64,000 bases of DNA from Bacteroidales bacterium (GCA_016342685.1 JAEINU010000005.1:62001-126000); one strand, 5' to 3'. Shown: positions 1-9,630, counted from the stretch's first letter. Translations and numbers: made by a program. The notes: a model not told the origin generated them from the letters alone.

Positions 1-107
1 TATACACTAAAATCAAAATAATCGTACATTACTTTATTCTGACCGAATTGCGCAAATGTGGAAAAGCCGCATAAAAGAAATACAATAATTGTAACTGCCT
101 TTTTCAT
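1..107 (-). CDS. Secreted protein, N-terminal fragment cut by window edge
   Basis: Only the first 35 codons lie in the window. They encode a clear Sec signal peptide (MKKAVTIIVFLLCGFSTFA, cleavage before QFGQNK) and then the start of a mature protein. A mature start of the form FGQNKVMYDYFDF recalls secreted Bacteroidota proteins with WD40-like/TolB-type propellers, but that is memory and not enough for a call. The ATG is at 105-107. The AT-rich 144-base gap to the divergent M48 gene must hold both promoters, and I see no clean TAnnTTTG box in it. Confidence 0.6.
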   Translation of the reverse strand, partial: MKKAVTIIVFLLCGFSTFAQFGQNKVMYDYFDFSV

Positions 108-251
108 TTTAAAGCTTTTAAGAAAATGATAGCTCTAGCGTGAGTATATAAAAAACATCATGCAATATAAATAATGTTTTTATTTTTGGATTGGTTTTTT
201 TTAAATTAAAATTTAATAAATTGCGGATCTTCACCTTTAACGAGCCGGATT

Positions 252-1064
252 ATGTATTTAAAATTAAAGATAGTTGTAGTTGTTTTTGTTTCTGTATTTG
301 TATTTTGGTCGTGCGACGAAGATGGAACTTTAAATTTATTTACTGTTCAAGATGATATTGATTTTGGAGAGCAATTTCACTTAGAAATAGAGCAGAATTC
401 GGAGCAGTTTCCAATATTAAGCCCTGCTGCTTTTCCAGAGGCTTATGATCACATTGAACGAATTAGAGATGAGCTTGTGGCTTCGGACGATTTGCGTTAT
501 GCCAATGATTTTGATTGGGATATATATATTATTGATGATGATGAAACATTAAATGCTTTTTGTGTACCAGGTGGTAAAATGTATTTTTATACCGGTATAA
601 TTAAGTTTCTTGATAACGAAGCTCAGCTAGCGGGAGTAATGGCTCACGAAATGGCTCATGCCGATCGGCGACATAGTACCAAAACAATGACAAAGGCTTA
701 TGGCTTTTCGATTTTATTATCGGCGCTACTAGGCGATGATCCTGCGCTAATGGCAGAAATTGCAGCCGATTTAGCATTAGGTTTGGGGGAGTTAAAATTT
801 AGTCGCGATCATGAATATGAGGCCGATGAATATGCAGTTCGTTATACAGCAGACGCAAATGGCGATCAGAACTATTTCCCAAAAGGAATTTCGGCATTCT
901 TTGAGAAAATATCGGGGCATTCTACTACAATAGAATTTTTAAGTACTCATCCAGATCCTGGAAATCGATTAGAAAATATTGATGAGTTTTGGAATAGCAT
1001 TGGATCACCCGAAGGTGAAGAATACTCTTCGAGATATGAAGACTTTAAAAATAGTTTACCATAA
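252..1064 (+). CDS. M48 family metalloprotease, lipoprotein
   Basis: A 270-residue zinc metallopeptidase of the M48 (Ste24/HtpX/BepA-like) family, probably acting on envelope proteins. A hydrophobic N-terminus ends in a lipobox (VFWSC, Cys21), so the mature protein should be membrane-anchored on the periplasmic side. The zinc motif HEMAH occupies residues 132-136, and the third ligand is probably Glu190 in EYEADEYA. The conserved ending STHPDPGNRLENI is also present. There are no transmembrane segments after the lipobox, unlike HtpX, so this is the soluble lipoprotein type. It is monocistronic, with a hairpin terminator directly after the stop. The exact substrate cannot be told from sequence. 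Confidence 0.92.
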   Translation: MYLKLKIVVVVFVSVFVFWSCDEDGTLNLFTVQDDIDFGEQFHLEIEQNSEQFPILSPAAFPEAYDHIERIRDELVASDDLRYANDFDWDIYIIDDDETLNAFCVPGGKMYFYTGIIKFLDNEAQLAGVMAHEMAHADRRHSTKTMTKAYGFSILLSALLGDDPALMAEIAADLALGLGELKFSRDHEYEADEYAVRYTADANGDQNYFPKGISAFFEKISGHSTTIEFLSTHPDPGNRLENIDEFWNSIGSPEGEEYSSRYEDFKNSLP

Positions 1065-1068
1065 ATAG

Positions 1069-1094
1069 AAAAGGAGATTTGTTCTCCTTTTTTT
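1069..1094. terminator. Bidirectional rho-independent terminator
   Basis: AAAAGGAGA pairs perfectly with TCTCCTTTT around a five-base loop and is followed by a T run. It sits between the convergent M48 protease and histidine kinase genes and can serve both. Confidence 0.85.
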
Positions 1095-3012
1095 ATTTCG
1101 GAATGCTAAATGAGAATGTACTTCCTTCGCCTAAATTACTTTCGATCCATAATCGTCCATTCCATTTGTTAATAAACTCTTTGCAAATTAATAGGCCTAA
1201 ACCTGAACCCTTTTCGTTGGTTGTTCCTCTTTCAGAAAAATTATGATTCTGTAAAAATAATCTGGCTTTGTTTTCATCGGAAATACCTGAGCCGGTATCA
1301 ATAATTTTTACAATAAATTGATTCTTTTCTTCGATTAGCTCAATAACAATATCGCTGTGCTTGTACGAGAACTTTATGGAATTGGCAATTAAATTACGAA
1401 GCACGGTCTTAAGCATGTTATCATCGGTATAAATAAAAATATTATCGATGTATTTAAATCTGATCTTGACACTTTTTGCTTCGGCCGAATATTTTAAACT
1501 TTGAATAGTTCTTGAAATAGTTTTGCCAATATTTATTTTTTCTGGTGAAAATACAATCCTGTTCGATTCAGTTTTCGACCAGTCTATTAGGTTTTTAAGG
1601 AGACTGAAACTATTGTTAGATGAGTTGTTAATGGCTTGAATGTATTTTTTAAGATCCTCTTTAGAGATATTCTCAAAATCGCTTAAAATTAAATCCGAAT
1701 ACCCAATTAGTATATTGAAAGGGTCTCTTAAGTCGTGCGCAATTACAGATAAGAATTTATCTTTTGTTTTTACTAAATCTTCTAAAACTTCTTTTCCTTC
1801 TTTAAGTTCTTCTTGAGCTTTTCTTTTGTCGGTTATATCGCGTGCGATTCCCAATGCTCCAGTTACTTCATTTGACTCATTAAATAAAGGAGTAACAGAA
1901 CACTCAAGATATACTAGCCTACCTTTAGGTGTTTTAAAACCATGTTCAAAAATAGGAGGTTTTTTACCATTGTAAATATCTGAATGAAGTTTAAGTGCAG
2001 ACTCTTTATCTTGAGGAAGCATTAGGTGCGTATAGTTATTCTGTTCAATTTCTTCTGTTGTAGATTCAAATATTCGCTCTATTGCCTTGTTGTAAAATGT
2101 AACCTTAGAATCGAGGGAAATGGTGTAAATAATATCGGTAGCTTTTTCAGTTAAATAACGATATTTCTTCTCGCTTTCTAAAAGAGCTTTTTCGGTTTTC
2201 TTTTTTGACGTAATATCCTCAATAAAGCCAAAAATGAGTTCGAGTTCATTATCTGAATTCCATTTAAAGTTGGTGTGCAACTTTGCACAAATCGTAGAAC
2301 CATCTTTTCGTATATATCTCTTTTCTATTGTGTATTTTTTCCCCTTTTCTCTTACAGTTTTGTTAAAAAGCTCATTTTCTTTAATAAAATCGTCAGGATG
2401 GGTAATTTTTTTTATCGATAGTTTTAAAATTTCTTCGTTTGTATAACCTGTTAGTTCAAGGAATTTCGGATTTACTTTTATAATTTCTCCGGTAGGTTTG
2501 GTAAAAGCTATTCCAATGGCATCATTATTAAAAATAGTGCTTAAATATTCTTCGTTACGAAGTTCTTTTTTTTCTTTTTCTTTTTCGAGAGAAAGATCTT
2601 TTATTATTATTCCAGTTCCTGTTTTTTGTTTTGTTTTAAATTTTAAGATTAACGCCTTTAACGATTTGGTTTTTCCAGAGCTATCTTTAATTGTGAATCG
2701 AACCATCTTATTGGCTGATTTACTTTGGTTTGTGGTGTAAATATCTATCTTGCGTTTAACTCTAATCTTAAGTTCGTCGGAATTTTTAAGTTTTGGAATT
2801 AGCTCAGATAAAATATCTATGATAGGATTATTTAAAGCTTGTTGTTTTTTTATTCCAGTAATATTTTCGATAGCATGATTCCAATCAGAAATCGTGGAAT
2901 TGTTATTTAGAATAATAATACTCTCTTTTGAATTATCAAGAAATTCTTGAAAAAGTACTGGGTCGTCTATTAATAAATTGAAGAGTTTTTGTTGTTTTAA
3001 TAACTCAGTCAT
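1093..3012 (-). CDS. Multi-PAS sensor histidine kinase
   Basis: A 639-residue sensor kinase with no signal peptide or membrane segment, so probably cytoplasmic. It has three PAS domains in series (about residues 15-140, 150-270 and 280-395), the last two followed by PAC-type segments (ELIFGFIEDIT, GALGIARDIT). A short helix leads into a HisKA domain with the H-box VIAHDLRDP (phospho-acceptor His426). The HATPase_c domain carries the N-box NLIANSIKFS, the G1 box DTGSGI and the G2 box GSGLGL, so catalysis should be intact. No receiver domain is fused and no response regulator is adjacent, so this is an orphan kinase. The signal is unknown; no heme, flavin or metal ligand pattern is obvious in the PAS domains. 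Confidence 0.93.
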   Translation of the reverse strand: MTELLKQQKLFNLLIDDPVLFQEFLDNSKESIIILNNNSTISDWNHAIENITGIKKQQALNNPIIDILSELIPKLKNSDELKIRVKRKIDIYTTNQSKSANKMVRFTIKDSSGKTKSLKALILKFKTKQKTGTGIIIKDLSLEKEKEKKELRNEEYLSTIFNNDAIGIAFTKPTGEIIKVNPKFLELTGYTNEEILKLSIKKITHPDDFIKENELFNKTVREKGKKYTIEKRYIRKDGSTICAKLHTNFKWNSDNELELIFGFIEDITSKKKTEKALLESEKKYRYLTEKATDIIYTISLDSKVTFYNKAIERIFESTTEEIEQNNYTHLMLPQDKESALKLHSDIYNGKKPPIFEHGFKTPKGRLVYLECSVTPLFNESNEVTGALGIARDITDKRKAQEELKEGKEVLEDLVKTKDKFLSVIAHDLRDPFNILIGYSDLILSDFENISKEDLKKYIQAINNSSNNSFSLLKNLIDWSKTESNRIVFSPEKINIGKTISRTIQSLKYSAEAKSVKIRFKYIDNIFIYTDDNMLKTVLRNLIANSIKFSYKHSDIVIELIEEKNQFIVKIIDTGSGISDENKARLFLQNHNFSERGTTNEKGSGLGLLICKEFINKWNGRLWIESNLGEGSTFSFSIPK

Positions 3013-3072
3013 TATCTTTATAAGATTAAAAGGACAACTAAGTTACTAAAAATAAACGAACTATGTTAGTGT

Positions 3073-3534
3073 TTAAGTTGTTTCTTCGTAGTTTTTATCA
3101 ATTTTTAGCTTAGGCATATGAGATGCTTCAACGGCAAGTCTATCGCACCTTTCGTTTTCTGGAATATTGGCATGACCTTTCACCCAATGAAATGATACTT
3201 GATGCTTTCTGTAAATTTTTAAAAATCGTATCCAGAGATCTGGATTTTTCTTTTTCTTAAACTGTACTTTTTCCCAGCCAAACACCCACTTTTTTTCAAC
3301 TGCATCGGCAACATATTTTGAATCTGTATATACAACGACTGAGGTGTTTTCAAATTTCAGAGTTTCTAAGGCAACAATAACAGCAAGTAATTCCATTCGG
3401 TTATTGGTTGTTTTTCTAAAACCATCTGATAGTTCTTTTCGGTGTTCTCCTGAAATTAGTACAGCCCCATATCCACCCGGACCAGGGTTTCCACGAGCAG
3501 CACCATCTGTATATATTATTACTTTTGCCGACAT
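3073..3534 (-). CDS. rnhA: Ribonuclease HI
   Basis: A 153-residue ribonuclease H type 1 that cleaves the RNA strand of RNA-DNA hybrids (R-loops, primer removal). The start matches the family (YTDGAARGNPGPGGYG). The catalytic acidic residues are present: Asp10, Glu48 in NRMELL, Asp71 in YTDSKYV and Asp131 in ERCDRLA; the substrate-handling segment WVKGHAN is also intact. A basic handle (KKWVFGWEKVQFKKKKNPDLW) is present as in the E. coli enzyme. The gene lies 60 bases upstream of the histidine kinase start on the same strand, and no terminator is visible between them, so they may be cotranscribed. The window also holds rnhB, so both RNase H types are encoded. Confidence 0.96.
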   Translation of the reverse strand: MSAKVIIYTDGAARGNPGPGGYGAVLISGEHRKELSDGFRKTTNNRMELLAVIVALETLKFENTSVVVYTDSKYVADAVEKKWVFGWEKVQFKKKKNPDLWIRFLKIYRKHQVSFHWVKGHANIPENERCDRLAVEASHMPKLKIDKNYEETT

Positions 3535-3603
3535 ATTCTTTATTTATTTTATAAAGATATAAAAATGCTTTTTACTCCAAGGATTAATTACCGTGATTAA
3601 CAA

Positions 3604-3638
3604 AAAAAGGAAGGCTTATTATATAAACCTTCCTTTCA
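3604..3638 (-). terminator. Terminator of the S46 peptidase gene
   Basis: A perfect nine-base stem (AAAGGAAGG/CCTTCCTTT) with a 13-base loop lies just after the stop of the leftward S46 peptidase. On the minus strand the stem is followed by a T run. Confidence 0.85.
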
Positions 3639-3655
3639 AACCAAATAAAATTAAA

Positions 3656-5806
3656 CTATTTGACTATTGTCATTTCGTCAATAAGTCTTTTTGCTCCAGC
3701 AAATTTTTCAATAATGAATAATGTATATCTAACATCAACATTTATACATCTTTGTAATTCTTTTTCAAAAACTATATCGCCACTCATAGCTTCCCAGTTG
3801 CCATCAAAAGCAGTTCCAATAAGTTCTCCTTTACCATTAATTACAGGGCTTCCTGAGTTTCCACCAGTAATGTCGTTGGTTGAAAGGAATGCAACAGGCA
3901 TTTCTCCATTCGCAAGTGCATATTGACCATAGTCTTTTGTTTTGTATAATTCCTTTAGTTTTGCAGGAACTACAAATTCCCAGTTGTCTGCATCTTCTTT
4001 TTCCATTACCCCTTTAAGTGTTGTAATGTAATCGTAATGTACAGCGTCCATTGGATAGTAATCTAAAACAGAACCATAACTTAATCGCATAGTAAAGTTA
4101 GCATCTGGATACATAGCTTTACCTTCATTTTTTTCTAGAATACCTGCAATATATAATCTGTGTCCTTTATCTAAATCAGCATACATTGGTTTTAATTCAC
4201 CTCCAATAGCTTTATATTTTGAATAGATGGAGTTTGCAGCAATATAAGCAGGATCTTTAGCTAATTTCTTTGTTGAAGGATTTTCTAAGAAAGCCCAAAG
4301 TTTAACTGAATCAGTAAACATAGATTTTTCATAAACATTATCGATAAATTTCGAGTAATTGTTTTTGTATTTAGTTTCAATTGTAGTAAATACAGCTGGT
4401 TGATATTTTTTATCTACATTTTGAGCAAAAATCTTAAACATCGCTTTTGCTACCTTTTGATCCGTTGGTGCATTGTAGTTTTTATAGAATTTACGAGCTT
4501 TTGCTTTAATTCCTTTTACTGTTTCCTTAATTTTTTCTTCATCATCTGAATTAAAAACTTTTTCGTATTTCGACATTCCCGATGCAAAATACATTAGCTC
4601 TGTTCCGCGTAATAATGACTCAGATATATATTGTCTTGAGTGAACTAAATCGCCACTAACATCATTGTATTTTTTAATTAATGGAAGAGCTTCTCCATAT
4701 TTTGCTTTTCTATCACTAGAAGCATTTACCCAATCTGTAAATAAGGTTTCTTCTTTTTTCTTTTTATCTACAATTTTAAGTCTTTTTAATGCTTTGTTCA
4801 TACCTATTGAGTTTTTCCAATAGTTTGCAGAACCTGAATATTTAGAAGCATACTTAATGCGAATGACATCATCTTCAAGCATATCTTCTAAAAGAAGTTC
4901 TTGACGAATACCACGAATATAAATTCTGTTTGTATTCGTAATGTTAATACTTTCTTCAATTTCCATCGAGGTCATATACCTGTCTGTTCCTCCTGGATAT
5001 CCTAGAGTCATTGCAAAGTCATTTTTCTCAATTCCTTTGATAGAAACTGGTAAATGATGTTTTGGTTTGTAAGGAACATTATCTGGAGAGTAATCTGCAG
5101 CATTATTATCTTTATCGGCATAAATTCTGAATAAAGAGAAATCGCCAGTATGTCTTGGCCACATCCAGTTGTCGGTATCGGCACCAAATTTACCAATTGA
5201 CGATGGTGGAGCTCCAACCATACGAATATCGGTAAATGTTTCGTACACTAATAGGTAATATTTATTACCACCAAAAAAGTTTTGAACTCTTCCTTTGTAA
5301 TTAGTTCCTTCGGTAGCTTCACTTGAAATTCTTTTTCCCATTATAGAAGCAGAATCTTGTCTTGCAGTCTCTGTCATATCATCGGTAAAAACAGCATTAA
5401 CTTTTTCAGTTACATCTTCAATTTTAACTAAAAAAGTTACCGAAAGTCCGGGAGTTGCAATTTCTTCATTCATCGACATTGCCCAAAAACCATCTTTTAA
5501 GTAATCGTTTGTTGGAGTGCTATGTTGCTGAATTGCACCATAACCGCAATGGTGGTTTGTTAAAACAAGACCTTTGTCGGAAATAACTTCGCCAGTGCAA
5601 CCACGACCGAAAATTACTATGGCATCCTTTAAACTTGTGTTGTTTACACTGTAAATTTCTTCAGCAGATAATTCGCAACCCATTTGTTGCATTTTCTCAA
5701 TATTTAATTGCTGAATAAGTGGTAATAACCACATTCCTTCATCAGCTTTTACTGATGAATTAAAAATAAACATCATGCTAATAATAGCAATAAAGATTTT
5801 TTTCAT
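3656..5806 (-). CDS. S46 family dipeptidyl-peptidase (DPP7/DPP11 type)
   Basis: A 716-residue serine exopeptidase of family S46, which releases dipeptides from oligopeptides in the periplasm of Bacteroidota. The signal peptide ends near residue 21 (SSVKA-DEGMW). The catalytic His is in TNHHCGYG (residues 85-86), the Asp is probably in RHTGDFSLFR, and the Ser is in GGNSGSP (about residue 651). The length is normal for the family. The position that is Arg in the Asp/Glu-specific DPP11 enzymes appears to be Gly here (FDGNWEAMSGD), which favours DPP7-like specificity for hydrophobic P1 residues; I could not align it properly. It is monocistronic, with its own terminator. Confidence 0.93.
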   Translation of the reverse strand: MKKIFIAIISMMFIFNSSVKADEGMWLLPLIQQLNIEKMQQMGCELSAEEIYSVNNTSLKDAIVIFGRGCTGEVISDKGLVLTNHHCGYGAIQQHSTPTNDYLKDGFWAMSMNEEIATPGLSVTFLVKIEDVTEKVNAVFTDDMTETARQDSASIMGKRISSEATEGTNYKGRVQNFFGGNKYYLLVYETFTDIRMVGAPPSSIGKFGADTDNWMWPRHTGDFSLFRIYADKDNNAADYSPDNVPYKPKHHLPVSIKGIEKNDFAMTLGYPGGTDRYMTSMEIEESINITNTNRIYIRGIRQELLLEDMLEDDVIRIKYASKYSGSANYWKNSIGMNKALKRLKIVDKKKKEETLFTDWVNASSDRKAKYGEALPLIKKYNDVSGDLVHSRQYISESLLRGTELMYFASGMSKYEKVFNSDDEEKIKETVKGIKAKARKFYKNYNAPTDQKVAKAMFKIFAQNVDKKYQPAVFTTIETKYKNNYSKFIDNVYEKSMFTDSVKLWAFLENPSTKKLAKDPAYIAANSIYSKYKAIGGELKPMYADLDKGHRLYIAGILEKNEGKAMYPDANFTMRLSYGSVLDYYPMDAVHYDYITTLKGVMEKEDADNWEFVVPAKLKELYKTKDYGQYALANGEMPVAFLSTNDITGGNSGSPVINGKGELIGTAFDGNWEAMSGDIVFEKELQRCINVDVRYTLFIIEKFAGAKRLIDEMTIVK

Positions 5807-5914
5807 AATTGTACGATTTGAATTTATAAGTTCCCCATTAATATTTCAGAGATATTAGATTGTATTTTTTCTTTTAAGTTTAATCAGTTTTTTAATTTAG
5901 TTTGATTTTTAGTA

Positions 5915-5922
5915 TACCTTTG
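5915..5922 (+). promoter_or_regulatory. TAnnTTTG promoter box of rlmN
   Basis: TACCTTTG matches the Bacteroidota -7 box. The expected transcription start, about seven bases later, lies almost on the upstream TTG at 5933. This supports the ATG at 5957 as the real rlmN start. No well-spaced -33 TTTG is seen. Confidence 0.55.
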
Positions 5923-5956
5923 TCGTGAATAATTGTTCAAAATACTGATAAGAATT

Positions 5957-7000
5957 ATGTTAGATAATAGACAAGATATATTGACATTGTCTTTAGACGA
6001 AATAAAAGTCTTCTTAACAAAGACAGGCGAAAAGGCTTTTCGAGCCAAACAAATTTATGAGTGGTTGTGGAAAAAACCAGTGAATAGTTTTGAAAAAATG
6101 ACAAATCTTTCAAAAGATTTAAGAAGTCTTTTAAATGAAAATTTCATTATTCAGGCTGTGGAAGTTGATGATCAGCAGATTAGTAAGGATAAAACTATAA
6201 AGTTGGCATTTAGATTACAAGATGGTGCTTTAGTTGAGGGAGTTTTAATTCCTTCCGAAGATAGATCTACAGCATGTATCTCTTCGCAGGTAGGTTGTAA
6301 TTTGGGTTGTGAATTTTGTGCTACAGGCAAGCTAGGTTTAATGAGAAATCTTAGTATTGGTGAAATCTTTTTTCAGGTTGTTGAGATTATGAATCTTGCA
6401 CGCGAAAAATATGATTTACCGCTTACAAATATTGTATTAATGGGAATGGGTGAGCCATTGTTAAATTACGACAATGTTTTAAAAGCGATGGCAATGGTCA
6501 GTTCCGAGAGTGGTTTGGGAATGTCGCCGCAAAGAATCACATTATCAACAGTTGGTTTGCCACGAATGATTAAAAAATTGGCCGATGATAAAGTTCGATT
6601 TAATTTGGCAATTTCGCTACATTCTGCTAACGATAAAAAACGAAGTTCTTTTATGCCGGTTAATAACCGAAATAATCTTGGAGAGCTAAGTGAGGCGATT
6701 AAATATTTTAATGAGAAAACAGGGCAGAGAGTTACATTCGAGTATTTATTAATGGAAGGACTTAATGATTCGTTAAACGATGCCAAAGAATTGGCTGAAT
6801 ATTGCAAACAATTTCCAATTAAAATCAATATTATTGAATACAATTCGACAGGAGATAAAAGATTTAAAAAATCTTCAAACGAGGCTTTCGATCAATTTGT
6901 AACATTCCTTAAGGGACGTAATATGATTGTGAATGTTCGTCGTAGTCGGGGAATGGATATTGCAGCGGCTTGTGGGCAATTGGCTGGAAAGAAAAAGTAA
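5957..7000 (+). CDS. rlmN: Dual-specificity RNA methyltransferase RlmN
   Basis: A 347-residue radical-SAM methyltransferase that methylates C2 of A2503 in 23S rRNA and, in many bacteria, A37 of some tRNAs. The radical-SAM cysteines are in the CxxxCxxC cluster GCNLGCEFCATGK. The glycine-rich SAM segment is MGMGEPLLNYDNV, and the C-terminal catalytic Cys is in DIAAACGQLAG. The reading frame extends eight codons upstream to a TTG, but the promoter box makes the ATG at 5957 (MLDNRQDILTLSL) the likelier start. The gene is monocistronic and convergent with rnhB. A repeat-derived hairpin separates the two. Confidence 0.96.
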   Translation: MLDNRQDILTLSLDEIKVFLTKTGEKAFRAKQIYEWLWKKPVNSFEKMTNLSKDLRSLLNENFIIQAVEVDDQQISKDKTIKLAFRLQDGALVEGVLIPSEDRSTACISSQVGCNLGCEFCATGKLGLMRNLSIGEIFFQVVEIMNLAREKYDLPLTNIVLMGMGEPLLNYDNVLKAMAMVSSESGLGMSPQRITLSTVGLPRMIKKLADDKVRFNLAISLHSANDKKRSSFMPVNNRNNLGELSEAIKYFNEKTGQRVTFEYLLMEGLNDSLNDAKELAEYCKQFPIKINIIEYNSTGDKRFKKSSNEAFDQFVTFLKGRNMIVNVRRSRGMDIAAACGQLAGKKK

Positions 7001-7054
7001 TTTACAAATACATCCCGGTATTTATTGGGAAAGTGTAACAATAATATATTTAAA

Positions 7055-7094
7055 AGTGTCATGCTGAGCTTGTCGAAGCATGGCGCTTTTTTTA
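7055..7094. terminator. Hairpin built on a dispersed repeat, between rlmN and rnhB
   Basis: AGTGTCATGC and GCATGGCGCT form a ten-base stem with GU pairs around a TGAGCTTGTCGAA core, followed by a run of T. The core recurs twice near 49.1-49.2 kb. It probably terminates rlmN and, from the other side, rnhB. Confidence 0.65.
7065..7078 (+). repeat. Dispersed intergenic repeat core, copy 1
   Basis: TGAGCTTGTCGAAG sits in the loop and arm of a hairpin. Related copies are at 49133-49145 (reverse orientation, one mismatch) and 49180-49193. All lie in gaps between convergent genes, as expected for a REP-like element that doubles as a terminator. Confidence 0.7.
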
Positions 7095-7095
7095 A

Positions 7096-7710
7096 TTAAA
7101 ACTCTAAACTCAATTGTTCGTTTAATAATCGGAATGTCATTCTGTGAAATGGAGTTGTTCCGTATTCCTTAATTGCCTGTCGATGTTTCTTTGTAGGATA
7201 TCCTTTGTTTTGCTTCCATCCATATTCTGGATGTTGTTGATCTAATTCGTGCATAATATCATCGCGATATGTTTTAGCAAGAATTGATGCAGCAGCAATT
7301 GAGTAATATTTTGAATCGCCTTTTACAATGGTTTGGTGTGGTATTTCTTGATATTTTATGAATTTATTCCCATCAATAATAATATGTTCAGGTCTTAACT
7401 TTAGTTGATCTAAAGATTTGTGCATTGCCATTATGGATGCTTTTAAGATATTAATTTTATCAATCTCATTATTATCAATAATACCAACTGCAAATGCCAA
7501 AGCCGATTCCTCTATTTCTGTTCGAAGTTCGTATCTCTTTTTCTCGCTTATTTGTTTGGAATCGTTTAAAACCTGATGCTTAAAATCTGGAGGTAAAATT
7601 ACTGCAGCAGCAACCACAGGTCCTGCTAAACATCCTCGTCCTGCTTCATCGCAACCTGCTTCGATCGTGTTTTCCTTGTAAAAACTTAGTAGTTTATTTT
7701 TTTGAATCAT
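7096..7710 (-). CDS. rnhB: Ribonuclease HII
   Basis: A 204-residue type 2 RNase H that removes single ribonucleotides from DNA and degrades hybrids. The family start is [19 protein letters not shown], containing the paired catalytic Asp-Glu. Further conserved acidic sites are in HIIIDGNKF and SILAKTYRD. The frame stays open upstream to 7794, but the added 28 residues do not resemble the family and lie inside the glycosyltransferase gene. I therefore place the start at [11 protein letters not shown] (7708-7710). This leaves a 17-base overlap with the glycosyltransferase stop, so the two genes are probably translationally coupled. Confidence 0.95.
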   Translation of the reverse strand: MIQKNKLLSFYKENTIEAGCDEAGRGCLAGPVVAAAVILPPDFKHQVLNDSKQISEKKRYELRTEIEESALAFAVGIIDNNEIDKINILKASIMAMHKSLDQLKLRPEHIIIDGNKFIKYQEIPHQTIVKGDSKYYSIAAASILAKTYRDDIMHELDQQHPEYGWKQNKGYPTKKHRQAIKEYGTTPFHRMTFRLLNEQLSLEF

Positions 7711-8830
7711 ATAGAACTTCTTCAATGGTATTCCAGAATTTTTCTGATGTTTTATCCCAACTAAATTTCTGTTTCTGGATATTTCCTTTTTCAATAAGTT
7801 GATTTCTTAATTCTGGATTATTATTAATCTCAATCAATGCATCAGAGATAGATTCAATAGAGAATGGATCGACAAAAATAGCTGCATCTCCTGCTACTTC
7901 AGGCATAGATGTTATATTCGAAGTAATTACTGCTGTTTCGCAATTCATTGCTTCAATAATTGGAATCCCAAAACCCTCAAAATATGGAACGAAGGTTAAT
8001 GCTGTTGATGCGCCATAAAGATTTTTAAGTTCTTCTGGTGATAATCTACCCGTGAACACTACATCTTGTTTGAATTGTAAATTGTTATAAATTCTGTTTA
8101 GTTCCTGTGTCTTAAACATTTTTTCTCCAACAATAACAAGCTTTGCATCCCTCTTAGTTTTTTTCTTAAAATCATTAAAAGCGAGTAATAGATTCGAAAC
8201 ATTTTTACGTGGACTTAATGCTCCTACAAATAAAAAATAGTCTTTGTTGTCGGTGTATTTCTTTTTGGTTTCTTCTTTTTCTTTTGCACTTATTGGTTCA
8301 TATAATTTGTTCGAACCATTATATACAACATCAATATTTTTTTCATTTATTCCGAATTGATTAACAATATCTTTTTTTGAGTATTCCGAAACTGTTGCAA
8401 TCCGAGTGGCCTTTTGAGCGAATTTTGGAAAGAAATATTTGTAGTATAATCGAAATTTGAGAGGAAAATCTTCTGGGTAATGCATAAAATTAATATCATG
8501 AATTACAGCAACCGATTTTGTTTTCGATTGTAGAGATAAATAACCATCGGGAGAAATAAAAATATCAGCTTTAACTTTTTTTAAAATAGTAGGAATAGAT
8601 TTTTCGAACCAATAATAAAATAAAAAGGGATGGCGTGCTTGTGGTTTAGCAATTATTGGATGAACGTTGCTAGAGAATACAAACTCCTTACTATATGGGC
8701 GATCAAAAATAAAATAGAAATTATGCTCAGGATGATTTTTGGAAATTCGTTTTAATGTTTCATAACTAAACCAGCCAATTCCTTCTAGTTTATCTTTAAT
8801 CAACAATCGGGTATTTACAGCAATGTTCAA
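7694..8830 (-). CDS. Family 4 (GT-B) glycosyltransferase
   Basis: A 378-residue GT-B glycosyltransferase resembling mannosyl/glycosyltransferases of family GT4, which use nucleotide sugars to extend surface polysaccharides. The C-terminal donor-binding half shows [13 protein letters not shown], then the EX7E element in [13 protein letters not shown], and [11 protein letters not shown]. The N-terminal acceptor half has the family pattern INTRLL...[10 protein letters not shown] with Asn for Ile. The start codon is TTG, since no in-frame ATG precedes the conserved [10 protein letters not shown]. It overlaps rnhB by 17 bases and diverges from the FkbM methyltransferase. The sugar and acceptor are unknown. 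Confidence 0.88.
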   Translation of the reverse strand: MNIAVNTRLLIKDKLEGIGWFSYETLKRISKNHPEHNFYFIFDRPYSKEFVFSSNVHPIIAKPQARHPFLFYYWFEKSIPTILKKVKADIFISPDGYLSLQSKTKSVAVIHDINFMHYPEDFPLKFRLYYKYFFPKFAQKATRIATVSEYSKKDIVNQFGINEKNIDVVYNGSNKLYEPISAKEKEETKKKYTDNKDYFLFVGALSPRKNVSNLLLAFNDFKKKTKRDAKLVIVGEKMFKTQELNRIYNNLQFKQDVVFTGRLSPEELKNLYGASTALTFVPYFEGFGIPIIEAMNCETAVITSNITSMPEVAGDAAIFVDPFSIESISDALIEINNNPELRNQLIEKGNIQKQKFSWDKTSEKFWNTIEEVLYDSKK

Positions 8831-8854
8831 AGGATTATTATTAATGAATTATTC

Positions 8855-8862
8855 TATCTTTG
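8855..8862 (+). promoter_or_regulatory. TAnnTTTG promoter box of the FkbM gene
   Basis: TATCTTTG lies 18 bases ahead of the TTG used as start of the methyltransferase. No convincing -33 element is seen. Confidence 0.5.
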
Positions 8863-8880
8863 TAGCAAAGATGCTAAAAC

Positions 8881-9630
8881 TTGAAGAATTTAACTAAATA
8901 CATACTTCAAAAAATACTCGGATTAAGAAATTATCTCTATTTGTTTTCTCGCTTTATGATAATTAAACTTCCTTGGGATAGAAATGAAAAGGATTTTATT
9001 CGATTTTTGAGGCTGATTAATGTCGAAAAGAGCGGCGATGTTCTCGATATTGGTGCCAATATTGGTGTAATGACTTATCATTTTGCTAAAAAGTTTAAAA
9101 ATTCTACGGTTCATTCTTTCGAGCCAATGCCAATAAATTATCGAAACCTCAAACGCATTGTAAAAAGATTTAAGCTTGTTAATGTAAAAAATTATTCTTA
9201 CGCTTTGGGTAATGAAGAAGGTAGTATTCAGATGATTATGCCAGAAAATAAGAAGGTTTATTTTCATGGACTTAGTCATGTGGTAAATAAGAACAACGAA
9301 AAGGGCTTGCTTGTAAATGCCGATATAAAAAGATTAGACGATATTGAAGAGTTGAGTGATTTTAAAATTAAGGCTATAAAAATTGATGTTGAGGATTTTG
9401 AATACTTAGTTTTAAAAGGCGGTGAGAAGCTTATTAATAAGAATCGTCCGTTGATTTATGCGGAATTGTGGGATAGCAAAAATAAAGTTCAAAGCTTTAA
9501 TTTGCTTACAGGACTGGATTATAAGTGTTATATCAATAATAAAAATCATTTAGAAGAATATACAACACAGCAAGGTTTTCAGAATTATTTCTTTATTCCG
9601 GCTGAAAGTTGCGATGACTTAAAACTTTAG
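8881..9630 (+). CDS. FkbM family SAM-dependent methyltransferase
   Basis: A 249-residue class I methyltransferase of the FkbM family, usually an O-methyltransferase acting on sugars or secondary metabolites. Motif I is GDVLDIGANIGVMTYHFAKK, followed by the FkbM hallmarks VHSFEPMPINYRNLKR, KAIKIDVEDFEYLVLKGG and RPLIYAELWD. Translation probably starts at the TTG at 8881; the next in-frame ATG (8956) would remove 25 residues ahead of the core. The gene is 27 bases upstream of the flippase on the same strand. With the divergent glycosyltransferase this suggests a role in modifying an envelope glycan, which is inference. Confidence 0.88.
   Translation: MKNLTKYILQKILGLRNYLYLFSRFMIIKLPWDRNEKDFIRFLRLINVEKSGDVLDIGANIGVMTYHFAKKFKNSTVHSFEPMPINYRNLKRIVKRFKLVNVKNYSYALGNEEGSIQMIMPENKKVYFHGLSHVVNKNNEKGLLVNADIKRLDDIEELSDFKIKAIKIDVEDFEYLVLKGGEKLINKNRPLIYAELWDSKNKVQSFNLLTGLDYKCYINNKNHLEEYTTQQGFQNYFFIPAESCDDLKL

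Noticed and set aside
6466-6843. 125-codon frame antisense to rlmN
   Set aside because: Fully inside rlmN with shadow-like composition and no motif.
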